A stretch of DNA of 64,000 nt from an uncultured Sphingobacteriales bacterium (GCA_937871285.1 CALMQS010000014.1:1-64000), one strand, 5' to 3'; shown: positions 53,908-63,678, numbered from the stretch's first letter. Program-made: numbers and translations. The notes: generated by a model from the sequence alone, not told the origin.

Positions 53908-55053
53908 TTATTGCCTGCGCATCAGGTCAAGGAATTTCCTGTCTAATTTATACCCGTACCAGTTTTCATAGGCTACATCCGTTCGCCCGGAGTTGAGCAC
54001 ACCAAAATCGCCGATAAAATTCCAAACCGCAAAACCGATATTGCCCACTTTAAGAATGCTGAGCACATCGGTGAACCAAGCCATGAACACATCGTGCGGT
54101 GTTTTGTTCCAGCAGCCACATTCACCGCAATGTACGCCAACGCCCTGCTGCATTAAATCGGTCCAGGGCTTGTAATAGTTTTCCAGCATGGCTTTGTTAA
54201 ACTGTTTTCCGCCTACTTCTCCCGGCCATTTGGGCTCGGGGAGATTATTAATGTCTTTATTGGCCCATGGCGCTTTGTAATGGGAGATGGCCCCGGGAAA
54301 ATATCCCCTGCAGCTTTGCCCGATATTAAGGTCTTTAATTTCCGGGATAGGCGTATTGCCTACATTGTTGCCGTCGGCAATAACAAGGTGCCCGGGATTT
54401 TCTTTACGAATGGCTTCTGCTGCGCCTTTGGCTACTTTCCGGTAAACATCGCCGGGTACGGGGCCCGACCGGGAGTGCTGGTCATTCATATCTTCCCGCA
54501 TGCTGGGCTCATTTACCAGGTCGAAACTTATTTTTTGGGATGATATATTCTTGTATTTCTTAGCCCACATATTCCAGTGAAAATAAAACGCCTGCTGCGC
54601 CGCGTCATCCTTCCATAAATTATAGGGCTCATGAAAGCCGGCGTTAATACAATACCCCGGCGCCCGGTGGAGATTAAGACTTACATGCATGCCGTAAGTA
54701 TGCGCCATGGTTACCAGCGCATCTATCCTGTCAACGGCCTCATTACTGATCCTGTACACCTCTTCCGGCGTAATATTCCTGGAGCGGTTTATATTGAGGT
54801 AATGAGGATAAGCGATAGGCAAACGAACAAAATCAAACCCCCAGTCGCGCATCCATTTAAAATGCTCTTCCGTAGTGGGGTTGCGGGATGGATGGGGACC
54901 GGGAGAAAAGAAATCAAGTAAATTAAATCCCTTCCAGCGCGGTAGCTTATTTACTGTTGTAAGCTCCTGTAATGAAGCAAACGCTTTTAGTTGTGAAAGC
55001 GCCAGTCCGGCAGTAATAACCCCGGTATGTTGTATAAAATGCTTACGGTTCAT
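53908..55053 (-). CDS. Secreted glycoside hydrolase family 5 (cellulase-like)
   Basis: The protein of 381 residues has an N-terminal signal (FIQHTGVITAGLALSQLKAFA) and a GH5 barrel starting KGFNLLDFF. The acid/base is Glu182 in DLVNEPSM, and the likely nucleophile is Glu311 in VHCGECG. It hydrolyses beta-linked glucans or mannans outside the cytoplasm. No polysaccharide-utilisation genes surround it. It converges on nothing and is followed by a 100-base spacer before the pseudouridine synthase gene. Confidence 0.88.
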   Translation of the reverse strand: MNRKHFIQHTGVITAGLALSQLKAFASLQELTTVNKLPRWKGFNLLDFFSPGPHPSRNPTTEEHFKWMRDWGFDFVRLPIAYPHYLNINRSRNITPEEVYRISNEAVDRIDALVTMAHTYGMHVSLNLHRAPGYCINAGFHEPYNLWKDDAAQQAFYFHWNMWAKKYKNISSQKISFDLVNEPSMREDMNDQHSRSGPVPGDVYRKVAKGAAEAIRKENPGHLVIADGNNVGNTPIPEIKDLNIGQSCRGYFPGAISHYKAPWANKDINNLPEPKWPGEVGGKQFNKAMLENYYKPWTDLMQQGVGVHCGECGCWNKTPHDVFMAWFTDVLSILKVGNIGFAVWNFIGDFGVLNSGRTDVAYENWYGYKLDRKFLDLMRRQ

Positions 55054-55173
55054 ATGGCAATACTGTAATTGATGTGAATCAATATATGAATGATTGTCTA
55101 AGATAGCGTATAAGCCGGGTTTAAAGAGCCAGGAGGAGGGCGTATTTCAATTTTTCGCTCCATGTACAACTTT

Positions 55174-55232
55174 CCGGTCGGTGAGACACCGACCGGTAGC
55201 GGGTTCTACAGGTGGGTGTCACCACCCACCTG
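55174..55232. repeat. Two tandem perfect hairpins
   Basis: The first is CCGGTCGGTG at 55174-55183 against CACCGACCGG at 55187-55196, with a three-base loop. The second is CAGGTGGGTG at 55209-55218 against CACCCACCTG at 55223-55232, with a four-base loop. They are separated by 12 bases and lie in the divergent spacer between the GH5 gene and lipB. No T-run follows either. Confidence 0.75.
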
Positions 55233-55268
55233 CGAAAATTTGAAATGCACCCCGGGTGGAGTGAAACG

Positions 55269-55297
55269 TTTGCATTGGGTTAAATGAAATAACTTTG
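55269..55297 (+). promoter_or_regulatory. lipB promoter with -33 and -7 boxes
   Basis: TTTG at 55269-55272, 17 bases of spacer, then TAACTTTG at 55290-55297 fit the Bacteroidota promoter consensus (TTTG and TAnnTTTG). The -7 box ends five bases before the lipB ATG at 55303, so a transcript would begin at or next to the start codon. Confidence 0.55.
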
Positions 55298-55302
55298 CAC
55301 TC

Positions 55303-56049
55303 ATGCAGGAGGTTTTTTTTGAAGATATGGGCGCCATTGCCTATAAAGACGCATGGAATTACCAGGAGGCATTGCTGAAGAAGAATGTGGAAGCAAAAGC
55401 ACTGGCTAAAACCAATGCTTCAGATTTAGCGCATATTACTCAGCACGGGCCTGCTTTTGAAACCATAGCCAATACCCGGCACCATTTGCTTTTGTGCGAG
55501 CATCCCCCCGTATATACTTTAGGCAAAAGCGGCCATGCCGAAAATGTGCTCATCAGCGAGGCCGTCCTTCGCCAGAAAGGTATTGAATATTATCAAACCA
55601 ACAGGGGGGGCGATATTACTTTTCATGGTCCGGGTCAAATAGTAGGTTATCCTATTATTGACCTGGAGAAGTATTATACCGACATTGGTAAATACCTCCG
55701 TAACCTCGAAGAAGTGATCATTCTTGCCTTGCAACAGTTTGGAATAAAGGGTGAAAGATCTCCCGGTGAAACAGGCGTATGGATCGAGCCATCCGTAAAA
55801 GGACGGGAAAGAAAAATATGCGCTATGGGCGTGCGTTGCAGCCGCTGGGTAACCATGCATGGATTTGCATTAAATGTAAATACCAGCTTAGATTATTTTA
55901 ATTATATTATTCCCTGCGGTATTGCCAACAAGCAGGTAACTTCTTTTGAAAAAGAGCTGGGATATAACCCCGGTACAGCATCGGTAAAAGCAACCCTGAA
56001 AAGCTGTTTTGAGCGGGTGTTCGATTGCGCGCTGGTTAATGAAAGGTAG
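55303..56049 (+). CDS. lipB: Octanoyl-[acyl-carrier-protein]:protein octanoyltransferase
   Basis: LipB moves an octanoyl group from acyl-carrier protein to lipoate-dependent enzymes, the first step of de novo lipoylation. The motifs RGGDITFHGPGQ, KICAMGVR with the conserved Lys171, and IIPCGI with the catalytic Cys205 are all present. The length of 248 residues is normal. The ATG at 55303 is consistent with the family; the preceding promoter box implies a leaderless mRNA. It converges on the next gene with a four-base gap. Confidence 0.95.
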   Translation: MQEVFFEDMGAIAYKDAWNYQEALLKKNVEAKALAKTNASDLAHITQHGPAFETIANTRHHLLLCEHPPVYTLGKSGHAENVLISEAVLRQKGIEYYQTNRGGDITFHGPGQIVGYPIIDLEKYYTDIGKYLRNLEEVIILALQQFGIKGERSPGETGVWIEPSVKGRERKICAMGVRCSRWVTMHGFALNVNTSLDYFNYIIPCGIANKQVTSFEKELGYNPGTASVKATLKSCFERVFDCALVNER

Positions 56050-56053
56050 TATT

Positions 56054-56887
56054 TTACGGAACCCTCACTTTGTTTTTTTCCTTTAGCATTCCATCTTCAA
56101 ATAATTCGAAACCAAACCAGCCCGCATGAAGAAAGTTGGATTTATCTACTGTAAAAATGTGTTCTTTAATTGTATTGATCTGGAATAATGTATTCCCGTT
56201 TTGTTCATAAAATTTAATTGTAAAGCTGCTTAGCTTTCCCGGGGGTAAAACGATAGTAATATCGCCATCTGCGTTGGTAAACACAAATCCTGAAGGGGTA
56301 AATGTTTCAGGCTTTACCGCATTAACAGTATGCGCTTTTAATCCATCGCTTCTTTTTTTACCGGAAGCCGCGGCGGCAGATTGTACCTCGTATGACTTTT
56401 CCGATGTTTCTTCTATAGCTGCAGCCCCGTTTCCGTCTGCTTCATTGCTGCCCGATGCTTTTGTATGAATGATTGTGTTTCCCGTGTTTTCCCTTTCTTC
56501 TTCCCGTACCGTCTGCATATTTTCTTTTTTTGCTACGGCAGGCAGATACTTTTGCGGTTTTTGCGATTTGCTGAAGGTGTATTTTCCATCATCAAGCAGA
56601 ATGTATAATTTATAATAGGAGGAAGTATCCGGTGCATTGTTGTCAAGGAATCCGTTCGTAACGGATGAAGGGTCAGGCAGTGTTAAAATAGTTTTAAAAC
56701 CTTTGAGGCTATCTGAAGAACGCTGAATGCTCAGTTGTTTTATAACAGGGAAATCGTTTACCCAGCTCAAAATAACTTTGCCATTTCTGTTGGCTACTGT
56801 AAAGCCGGGCAGTGTGTCCTGCGCCTGTACGGTACAACTGTACGAAATAAGCACACAAAAAATAATGACCCGGAAAACAATTTTCAT
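56054..56887 (-). CDS. Secreted protein of unknown function
   Basis: I do not recognise this 277-residue protein. A clear signal peptide (MKIVFRVIIFCVLISYSCTVQAQ) starts at the ATG at 56887. An N-terminal region with repeated aromatic and polar strands (LSWVNDFPVIKQLSIQRSS, SSYYKLYILLDDGKY) looks like a fibronectin type III-like beta domain. A charged, low-complexity middle region follows. The frame opens eight codons further, but the added residues precede the signal peptide. A TATCTTTG promoter box lies at 56929-56936. Confidence 0.65.
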   Translation of the reverse strand: MKIVFRVIIFCVLISYSCTVQAQDTLPGFTVANRNGKVILSWVNDFPVIKQLSIQRSSDSLKGFKTILTLPDPSSVTNGFLDNNAPDTSSYYKLYILLDDGKYTFSKSQKPQKYLPAVAKKENMQTVREEERENTGNTIIHTKASGSNEADGNGAAAIEETSEKSYEVQSAAAASGKKRSDGLKAHTVNAVKPETFTPSGFVFTNADGDITIVLPPGKLSSFTIKFYEQNGNTLFQINTIKEHIFTVDKSNFLHAGWFGFELFEDGMLKEKNKVRVP

Positions 56888-56928
56888 AGTTATGTTGTAT
56901 GTCAAAAGCATTAACGCTATAAGCGCAG

Positions 56929-56936
56929 CAAAGATA
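56929..56936 (-). promoter_or_regulatory. Candidate -7 box of the secreted-protein gene
   Basis: The minus strand reads TATCTTTG, matching TAnnTTTG. It is about 42 bases before the ATG at 56887 and lies between that gene and the stop of the PLP-enzyme gene. Confidence 0.4.
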
Positions 56937-56953
56937 ATGCTACACTAATATAT

Positions 56954-57862
56954 TTAAAATACTAAAACCCCGGGTTTAAGCGACCTGTTGCCCTGTAATC
57001 CGCCACTGTGAATGGCCAGGATACGCGACCAGGGTGGAAAAAAATCTTTCCCCATCAGGTCGAATATACCATACATCATTTTTGCCGTGTAAACAAAATC
57101 CAACGGAATGTTTGTTGTATGGTAAAATGTATTCATGAATGCCGTTAATGCGGGCGTATATTTTGCGTATCCTCCAAAATGATAATCATGTACCAGGCGA
57201 AACCTGCCGGGCAAAGGCGTGTTTAATAAGGATTGGATTTCATCATTCAGGCTAAAAGTATGCTTCATGGCGCTTATGCCGGTAATTTGCTGATGAGCAC
57301 CTGTTGCCTGTATAATGCCGGATATTGTTGTGCCTGTACCAACTGCCGCAACAATATGCGTATAGGTACTGGTATCTGTAATGCGTAATATGTTCGCTGC
57401 ACCCTGCATACCTAATGGGCCAAACCCTCCTTCAGGAATAACGTATACTTTTCCAAACTGTTGCTCCAGCTTTGAGGAGCAGGCATTTCTTTTTACAGCA
57501 TCGTATTCATTCCTGGGTAAAAAAGCAAATTGCATATGGCTGGCGGCGGCTTCCTGCAGGGTGTGCGACCATTGCTGCGGTTCTTCCCCCCTGATAACGC
57601 CAACTGTTTTAAGTCTGTATTCATTTGCAGCATATGCCGCAGCGGCTATATGGTTGGAATAGGCCCCGCCAAAAGTTAGCAATGAATGAAATCCTTTGCT
57701 CAGCGCATCCTGTATATAGTATTGCAGCTTGAACCATTTGTTGCCGGAAACAACGGGGTGCATTTTATCGAGCCGGAGAATATCGAGCTGAACTTTTTTT
57801 TGAAATGTGGCTTCGTTTTCAACAGGGTCTATGGAGATATTATTCGTTTGCATATGTTTCAT
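56954..57862 (-). CDS. PLP-dependent enzyme of the ACC deaminase/D-cysteine desulfhydrase family
   Basis: The 302-residue protein is a fold-type II PLP enzyme. VVSGNKWFKLQYYI near the N-terminus carries the PLP lysine. LLTFGGAYSNHIAAAAYAA and AVGTGTTISGIIQAT hold substrate and phosphate sites. Family members deaminate 1-aminocyclopropane-1-carboxylate or desulfhydrate D-cysteine; most bacterial ones are the latter. It starts 14 bases after sdhB and is probably co-transcribed with the succinate dehydrogenase genes. Confidence 0.88.
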   Translation of the reverse strand: MKHMQTNNISIDPVENEATFQKKVQLDILRLDKMHPVVSGNKWFKLQYYIQDALSKGFHSLLTFGGAYSNHIAAAAYAANEYRLKTVGVIRGEEPQQWSHTLQEAAASHMQFAFLPRNEYDAVKRNACSSKLEQQFGKVYVIPEGGFGPLGMQGAANILRITDTSTYTHIVAAVGTGTTISGIIQATGAHQQITGISAMKHTFSLNDEIQSLLNTPLPGRFRLVHDYHFGGYAKYTPALTAFMNTFYHTTNIPLDFVYTAKMMYGIFDLMGKDFFPPWSRILAIHSGGLQGNRSLKPGVLVF

Positions 57863-57876
57863 GCACCGGGCAGCGG

Positions 57877-58641
57877 CTATTTATCAATAGCGCCTGCGGC
57901 AGAAAGATACTCCCCGTTTAACCTGGCAATATTATCTACGGAAATTTCTTTGGGGCAAACCGCTTCACAGGCTTCCGTCATGGTGCAGGAACCAAATCCT
58001 TCCTTATCCATTTGCTCTATCATATTAAGTACGCGGTTTCTTTTCTCCGGTTCGCCCTGTGGTAATAAAGACAGGTGCGCAACTTTGGCAGATACAAAAA
58101 GCATAGCGGAACTGTTTTTACAGGCCGCCACGCAGGCGCCGCAGCCTATGCAGGCAGCAGCGGCAAAGGCTGAATCGGCATTTTCTTTTTTAACAGGTAT
58201 GGCATTGCCGTCTACCGCATTTCCCGTGTTAACCGAAATGTAGCCGCCTGCCTGTATGATCCTGTCGAAGGCATGCCGGTCAACGATCAGGTCTTTAATT
58301 ACAGGGAAAGCATTGGCACGCCAGGGTTCTACCACAATGGTGTCGCCGTCTTTAAAAGCCCGCATATGCAACTGGCAGGTAGTGGTACCGTGCCACGGCC
58401 CGTGCGGACGACCGTTGATATACATGGAGCACATGCCGCAAATGCCCTCACGGCAATCGTGGTCAAAGGCGATAGGCTCCCTGTTTTCTTCAACTAATGC
58501 TTCATTTAGTACGTCGAACATTTCAAGGAACGACATTTCCGAAGAAATATCCTTCACCTGGTAAGTTTCAAAATGTCCTCTTTCGCTTTGATTTTTTTGT
58601 TTCCACACTTTTAAAGTGAGGTTCATGGTATAGTGATCCAT
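57877..58641 (-). CDS. sdhB: Succinate dehydrogenase/fumarate reductase iron-sulfur subunit
   Basis: SdhB carries electrons from SdhA to the quinone site through three clusters. The [2Fe-2S] ligands are in [11 protein letters not shown]; the [4Fe-4S] and [3Fe-4S] ligands are in [12 protein letters not shown] and [16 protein letters not shown] start at the ATG at 58641 (254 residues), because the longer frame to 58698 translates a dispersed repeat (FKFSNFQ) into the N-terminus. It follows sdhA with a 207-base repeat-bearing gap. Confidence 0.95.
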   Translation of the reverse strand: MDHYTMNLTLKVWKQKNQSERGHFETYQVKDISSEMSFLEMFDVLNEALVEENREPIAFDHDCREGICGMCSMYINGRPHGPWHGTTTCQLHMRAFKDGDTIVVEPWRANAFPVIKDLIVDRHAFDRIIQAGGYISVNTGNAVDGNAIPVKKENADSAFAAAACIGCGACVAACKNSSAMLFVSAKVAHLSLLPQGEPEKRNRVLNMIEQMDKEGFGSCTMTEACEAVCPKEISVDNIARLNGEYLSAAGAIDK

Positions 58642-58650
58642 AATTAATTC

Positions 58651-58848
58651 CCTAATTTGAAAATTTGAAAATTTGAAAATGCATAAAGAAATACCCACAT
58701 AAACCCTGGAATCTTTCCTTTTGCCGAAGAAATTATTTTACATTGGGTTTATCATTTCTCATTGTTGAAAATTTAAAAGCTAGCAATTTGAATTACATCA
58801 TCAAATTAACAAATTTTCAAATTGCCTCATTTTCAAATTTTCAAATTA
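58651..58848. repeat. Repeat-bearing gap between sdhA and sdhB (copies 6 and 7)
   Basis: AATTTGAAAATTTGAAAATTTG units occur at about 58654-58680, and again inverted (AAATTTTCAAATTGCC, TTTTCAAATTTTCAAATT) at about 58808-58848. The second set touches the sdhA stop codon. No gene is present. The repeats have widened the spacing inside an operon. Confidence 0.6.
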
Positions 58849-60825
58849 TTATTTATAGTTCCTTTGCGTTGGCTTGGCCAATTCAAATTCCAGTTCCTCT
58901 TTATTCAGTTTCCAATTATGTTCTCCATTGTATTCCCAGGCGGCTACATACAGGAACTGGTCATCATGGCGGAGGGCTTCTCCTTCTTCCGTCTGGCTTT
59001 CTTCCCTAAAATGACCTCCGCAGCTTTCTGTTCTTTCTAATGCGTCTATACAGATGAGTTCACCCAGTTCAATAAAATCCGCCACGCGGTTGGCTTTATC
59101 TAATTCGGGGTTCATCTCATTGATTTCACCGGGTATCCTTACGTTGCTCCAGAATTCTTTTTTCAGCGCTCTTATTTCTTCTATTGCTTCATTCAAACCT
59201 TTTTCGTTGCGCGACATGCCGCATTTTTCCCACATGATCTTTCCCAGGCGTTTATGAAAGCTCTCCACCGACTGTTTTCCTTTAATTTGCATGAGGCTGC
59301 TGATACGATCCTTTACAGCGTTTTCCGCCACTTCAAATGCTTCATGTGTAGTAGGGATGGGCTTTACAGAAATTTCATTGGCCAGGTAATTGCCGATAGT
59401 GTAGGGGATTACGAAATAGCCGTCTGCCAGTCCCTGCATCAATGCTGAGGCGCCCAGGCGGTTGGCGCCATGGTCGCTGAAATTTGCTTCTCCCAATGCG
59501 TATAAGCCGGTAATAGAAGTCATCAGCTCATAATCTACCCAAAGCCCGCCCATCGTATAATGCACAGCAGGGTAAATGCGCATAGGCACTTCATAGGGAT
59601 TTTCGCCGGTGATCTTTTCATACATATCAAAGAGATTACCGTATTCTTCTTTCACTACCTCCTTGCCGAGCCGCACCAGTGTTGCTTCATCGGGGTTTTC
59701 TATGCCGTGCTTGCTTGCTTCGGCTCTCCCGTATTTATTAATAAGATTGTAACGGAAATCCAGGTAAACCGCCTGCTTCGTGGTGCCTACGCCGTATCCG
59801 GCATCACATCTTTCTTTTGCAGCGCGTGAAGCCACATCACGGGGTACGAGGTTGCCATAGGCCGGATATCTTCTCTCCAGATAATAGTCCCTTTCTTCTT
59901 CGGGAATATCATTGGCTTTACGCGTATCGTTCTGTTTTTTGGGAACCCATATCCGCCCGTCGTTACGGAGCGATTCAGACATGAGCGTTAACTTGCTCTG
60001 GTGATCGCCGGTAACAGGTATGCAGGTAGGGTGAATTTGAGTGAAGCAGGGGTTAGCGAAGAACGCTCCCTTTTTATGCGCTTTCCATGCCGCGGTAACA
60101 TTGCTGCCCATGGCGTTGGTAGATAAATAAAATACGTTGCCATAGCCGCCGCTGCATAACAGTACGGCATGACCGAAATGTCTTTCCAGTTCGCCTGTAA
60201 CCAGATTACGGCAAATGACGCCCCTTGCTTTGCCGTCTATGACCACCACATCCAGCATTTCGTGGCGGGCATACATCGTAACATTTCCCAATGCAACCTG
60301 CCGTTCCAGCGCCTGGTAGGCGCCTATCAGCAGTTGCTGACCGGTTTGCCCGGCAGCATAAAAAGTTCTTTTTACCTGCACGCCGCCAAATGAGCGGTTA
60401 TTGAGCAACCCGCTGTATTCTCTTGCAAAAGGTACCCCCTGCGCTACACACTGGTCAATAATATTGGCGCTTACCTCCGCCAGCCGGTGTGTATTGGCTT
60501 CACGGGAGCGGTAGTCGCCTCCCTTTATCGTATCGTAAAAAAGTCGGAAAACAGAATCTCCGTCATTCTGATAGTTTTTAGCAGCGTTGATGCCGCCCTG
60601 CGCCGCAATAGAGTGCGCCCTGCGCGGGGAATCCTGGAAGCAAAAAGCTTTTACACGATATCCCAGTTCACCTAAGGAAGCGGCGGCCGAAGCGCCTGCC
60701 AGCCCCGTTCCTATAACAATAACTTCCAGCTTACGCTTATTGGCAGGGTTAACCAGTTTTACATGACCTTTATAGTCATTCCATTTGTTCTCTAACGGTC
60801 CTGCGGGTATTTTTGAATCCAACAT
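58849..60825 (-). CDS. sdhA: Succinate dehydrogenase/fumarate reductase flavoprotein subunit
   Basis: SdhA oxidises succinate to fumarate. The FAD-binding start [20 protein letters not shown], the covalent-FAD region [17 protein letters not shown], and active-site segments TQIHPTCIP and [12 protein letters not shown] are present. It has 658 residues. It is the second gene of the leftward order sdhC, sdhA, sdhB, with 131 bases after sdhC. Confidence 0.95.
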   Translation of the reverse strand: MLDSKIPAGPLENKWNDYKGHVKLVNPANKRKLEVIVIGTGLAGASAAASLGELGYRVKAFCFQDSPRRAHSIAAQGGINAAKNYQNDGDSVFRLFYDTIKGGDYRSREANTHRLAEVSANIIDQCVAQGVPFAREYSGLLNNRSFGGVQVKRTFYAAGQTGQQLLIGAYQALERQVALGNVTMYARHEMLDVVVIDGKARGVICRNLVTGELERHFGHAVLLCSGGYGNVFYLSTNAMGSNVTAAWKAHKKGAFFANPCFTQIHPTCIPVTGDHQSKLTLMSESLRNDGRIWVPKKQNDTRKANDIPEEERDYYLERRYPAYGNLVPRDVASRAAKERCDAGYGVGTTKQAVYLDFRYNLINKYGRAEASKHGIENPDEATLVRLGKEVVKEEYGNLFDMYEKITGENPYEVPMRIYPAVHYTMGGLWVDYELMTSITGLYALGEANFSDHGANRLGASALMQGLADGYFVIPYTIGNYLANEISVKPIPTTHEAFEVAENAVKDRISSLMQIKGKQSVESFHKRLGKIMWEKCGMSRNEKGLNEAIEEIRALKKEFWSNVRIPGEINEMNPELDKANRVADFIELGELICIDALERTESCGGHFREESQTEEGEALRHDDQFLYVAAWEYNGEHNWKLNKEELEFELAKPTQRNYK

Positions 60826-60956
60826 AATATGTAAATACGTTGATGATTTTACCAGATTTATTCCAGTTATTAATAAAGGTGAAGGATCAGCACTCCCAAT
60901 TTATCCGCTTTCCACCCTTCCCTTATCCTCCAATCCTTTCCACTTACCACTTTTCA

Positions 60957-61658
60957 CTATTTCACCCACCCCAGATATACAGACACCGGCATCATGGCAA
61001 ATGCCAGCGGTACAATTACCGAAAATGCCACGCCTGTTGCATGCACAATACGTACATAGCGTTGGTTATGCAGGCCCAGCGTTCTGAAAGCGCTGTTAAA
61101 TCCATGCATTAAATGGTAAGCCAGGGAAATGCAGGCCAGCACATATAAAATAACTATCGTAAGCGATTGAAATACGATTACCATTTCGCCATACAGGTTA
61201 TGATATGCTTTTCCATCGTAAGCAATAATACCCAGCTCATGAATATTACCGATACCGCCCAGGCGGCTTGGCGTCCAGAAATGATAGATATGCATGATCA
61301 GGAATAACAAAATTAATGTGCCCAGCAATCCCATGCTGCGGCTGTACCATTTGCTTCCGCGGTTGCCCAGCGGAACCTGGTAACCTATACTGCGCCTGCT
61401 CCTGTTTTGTGCTTCCAGGATCAATCCCTGTACAATGTGTAAAATAATGCCGATAAATAATCCTACTTCCAGAATGCGGATTACTACTGTTGCTCCCATA
61501 AAATGAGCGGCTTTATTGAACATGGCGCCGCCATCGTTTGCCCAGATGCAGGCATTAATTCCAGCATGCACCACAAGAAATGCAATAAGTGAAACACCTG
61601 TAAGCGCCATTACAAATTTTTTTCCTACAGATGAAGTGAAGAGTTGTTTCCAGGTCAT
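60957..61658 (-). CDS. sdhC: Succinate dehydrogenase cytochrome b558 subunit
   Basis: SdhC anchors SdhA and SdhB to the inner membrane and binds haem. The 233 residues hold five hydrophobic segments, with candidate haem histidines in VVHAGIN, LHIVQG, MHIYHFW, YHLMHG and VHATGVA. This is the single-subunit b558-type anchor common in Bacteroidota, so no sdhD is needed. A TATTTTTG promoter box lies at 61691-61698, about 33 bases upstream. Confidence 0.93.
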   Translation of the reverse strand: MTWKQLFTSSVGKKFVMALTGVSLIAFLVVHAGINACIWANDGGAMFNKAAHFMGATVVIRILEVGLFIGIILHIVQGLILEAQNRSRRSIGYQVPLGNRGSKWYSRSMGLLGTLILLFLIMHIYHFWTPSRLGGIGNIHELGIIAYDGKAYHNLYGEMVIVFQSLTIVILYVLACISLAYHLMHGFNSAFRTLGLHNQRYVRIVHATGVAFSVIVPLAFAMMPVSVYLGWVK

Positions 61659-61690
61659 ATTCAGAAGAAGTGGTTAGAAAAAAAGTAGGA

Positions 61691-61698
61691 CAAAAATA
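61691..61698 (-). promoter_or_regulatory. Candidate -7 box of the sdhCAB operon
   Basis: The minus strand reads TATTTTTG, matching TAnnTTTG, 33 bases before the sdhC ATG. Confidence 0.4.
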
Positions 61699-61736
61699 GC
61701 ATACAAAAGCTCATAAAAGTCAGCGTATGCTATTTT

Positions 61737-62303
61737 TTATCCATCTATGCGTTTAGACAAACGATCATGAATGACCTGAAACAGGTGCTGGGGCTGCAAT
61801 GTACGCCAATGGGGCGCCTCCAGTAATTGAACATATCTGTTCAGTTTTGCCTTTTTAAAATCGTACTGCGACTGCTCCGGGAGGTTTAAGATAACGATCC
61901 ATCCGTCTTCTTCCTCCGTTTCCTGGAACCAGTCTTCATAATAGCTGTCATCGCTGCTGTGAAAATTCAATACATTTTCCCCTATTAAAATAAATTTTGT
62001 GATGCGCTCATAAAAAAGCACGTCCGTAACTTCTCTCCGAAGGGTTTGAATATCATTTTCTATGGCGTCATTCCATTCTCCTATTAATTCAATAATAGCG
62101 TACCCGTGATCGTAATCGGCATAAAGTATCTTCATATACAGGGTACGTGATCCAAATTCATCCCATTGGGGATGGATATAGTAATTGTAAACGGTTTGCG
62201 AAAACACAAATTCACTATACTCTCTTCCCAAAAAAGGTGATCGCGGATCTTCTTCCGAAGCATATAAATGCCGCCAGTTATAAAAAGGTTCAATATCATG
62301 CAT
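61737..62303 (-). CDS. Conserved protein of unknown function downstream of thrC
   Basis: The 188-residue soluble, acidic protein begins HDIEPFYNWRHLY and contains FILIGENVLNFHSSDDSYYEDW and WRTLQPQHLF. I believe I have seen close relatives in other Chitinophagaceae, but no function is known to me. The open frame extends to 62423, inside thrC; the ATG at 62303 is 76 bases after the thrC stop and gives the likely true start. It may share the threonine operon transcript. Confidence 0.7.
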   Translation of the reverse strand: MHDIEPFYNWRHLYASEEDPRSPFLGREYSEFVFSQTVYNYYIHPQWDEFGSRTLYMKILYADYDHGYAIIELIGEWNDAIENDIQTLRREVTDVLFYERITKFILIGENVLNFHSSDDSYYEDWFQETEEEDGWIVILNLPEQSQYDFKKAKLNRYVQLLEAPHWRTLQPQHLFQVIHDRLSKRIDG

Positions 62304-62379
62304 AACTCCCGTTTCCTGCCTGCAAATATCGAAAGAATATACATAATAAAAGCCGGGTTTCACATGGCTTTCACAGCGG

Positions 62380-63678
62380 TTAATGCTGCAATAAATAATT
62401 TTTAAGTGCGGGGTAGGCGGCATCTATAACGATGCTGTGCTTAGGCAGGTGCAACAGCCTTTCAACAGATGGCGGAAGAGGCACTTTTTCTCCGGTTAAA
62501 GGTTCAACCACATCATAAAATTTTACCGGGTGTGCCGTTTCCAGGAAAATGCCTTTTTGGCCCGGATGCTGCGCTATGTAGCGTTGCAGGCTAAGATAAC
62601 CAACGGCTCCATGCGGATCGGTGAGATAGCCGGTTTTTTCCCATACTTTCTTTATGGTATCTTTTGTTTCCGCATCGGTTATCGTGTATCCCGAAAGCAT
62701 TTTTTTAAGGTTAATGAAATTGTTACCGAACAACTGCAGCACGCGAACGAAGTTGCTGGGATCGCCCACATCCATAGCATTGGAAAGGGTGGGCAGCGCC
62801 TCTTTTACTTCGTATTTGCCACTGTGTAAATACCGGGGCACCACATTATTGGCATTGCATGCGGCAATAAAATGCGCCGCGGGAAGTCCTGAAATATGGG
62901 CCAGCATCCCTGCGCAAATATTGCCAAAGTTGCCGCTGGGCACACAAAATACAGGAGGATTTTCTTTTTCACTCCATTGCTTGTAAGCGAAGAAGTAATA
63001 GAACTGTTGCGGCAACCAGCGGGCTACATTTATAGAATTGGCCGATGTAAGCACCCTTTTTTGCGTCAGGGATTCATCGGCAAATGCCTGTTTCACCATG
63101 CGCTGGCAATCATCAAATGTGCCGTTTACCTCCAGCGCGTGAATGTTCTTGCCTAAAGCGGTTAATTGCTTTTCCTGTACTGAGCTTACTTTTCCGGAGG
63201 GGTAAAGAATAACTACATCCACTCCCTCCACATCGTAAAAGCCATGGGCAACGGCGCCGCCGGTATCGCCGGACGTGGCTACCAGCACGGTTATTTTTTC
63301 ACTTCTTTCTTTTGCAAAATAACCCAGGCACCTGCTCATAAACCTGGCGCCGGTGTCTTTGAAAGCAAGCGTTGGCCCGTGAAAGAGCTCTAAAGCAAAT
63401 ATATGGTCGTTTACCTGCACAAGCGGGGACGGAAAGTTAACCGTTTCTGCCACAATGCGCCGCAATTCATCTTCGGGTATATCGTTGCCTGCATAGGGTT
63501 GTATTACATCAAAAGCAAGAGCGGCATTGCTCTTACCGTTAATGCCGGCTATCCAGTTCTTATCAAGCCGGGGCAGGCTTTCCGGAAAATATAAGCCCTT
63601 ATCCGGGGCTTGTCCTTTTATAGTGGCTTCCTTAAAACTTACTTTGGGAGACTGTTGATTGAGACTATAGTATTTCAT
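62380..63678 (-). CDS. thrC: Threonine synthase
   Basis: ThrC converts O-phosphohomoserine to threonine with PLP. The opening MKYYSLNQQSPKVSFKEA is usual, the PLP lysine is in LAFKDTGARFM (about residue 108), VATSGDTGGAVAHGF supplies the phosphate loop, and VPSGNFGNICAG follows. It is 432 residues, typical of the enteric-like form. It lies 62 bases after thrB on the same strand. Confidence 0.95.
   Translation of the reverse strand: MKYYSLNQQSPKVSFKEATIKGQAPDKGLYFPESLPRLDKNWIAGINGKSNAALAFDVIQPYAGNDIPEDELRRIVAETVNFPSPLVQVNDHIFALELFHGPTLAFKDTGARFMSRCLGYFAKERSEKITVLVATSGDTGGAVAHGFYDVEGVDVVILYPSGKVSSVQEKQLTALGKNIHALEVNGTFDDCQRMVKQAFADESLTQKRVLTSANSINVARWLPQQFYYFFAYKQWSEKENPPVFCVPSGNFGNICAGMLAHISGLPAAHFIAACNANNVVPRYLHSGKYEVKEALPTLSNAMDVGDPSNFVRVLQLFGNNFINLKKMLSGYTITDAETKDTIKKVWEKTGYLTDPHGAVGYLSLQRYIAQHPGQKGIFLETAHPVKFYDVVEPLTGEKVPLPPSVERLLHLPKHSIVIDAAYPALKNYLLQH

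Noticed and set aside
58642-58698. N-terminal extension of SdhB
   Set aside because: It translates an AT-rich dispersed repeat; the ATG at 58641 gives the standard N-terminus.
62304-62423. N-terminal extension of the unknown protein after thrC
   Set aside because: It would overlap the end of thrC; the ATG at 62303 fits the protein better.
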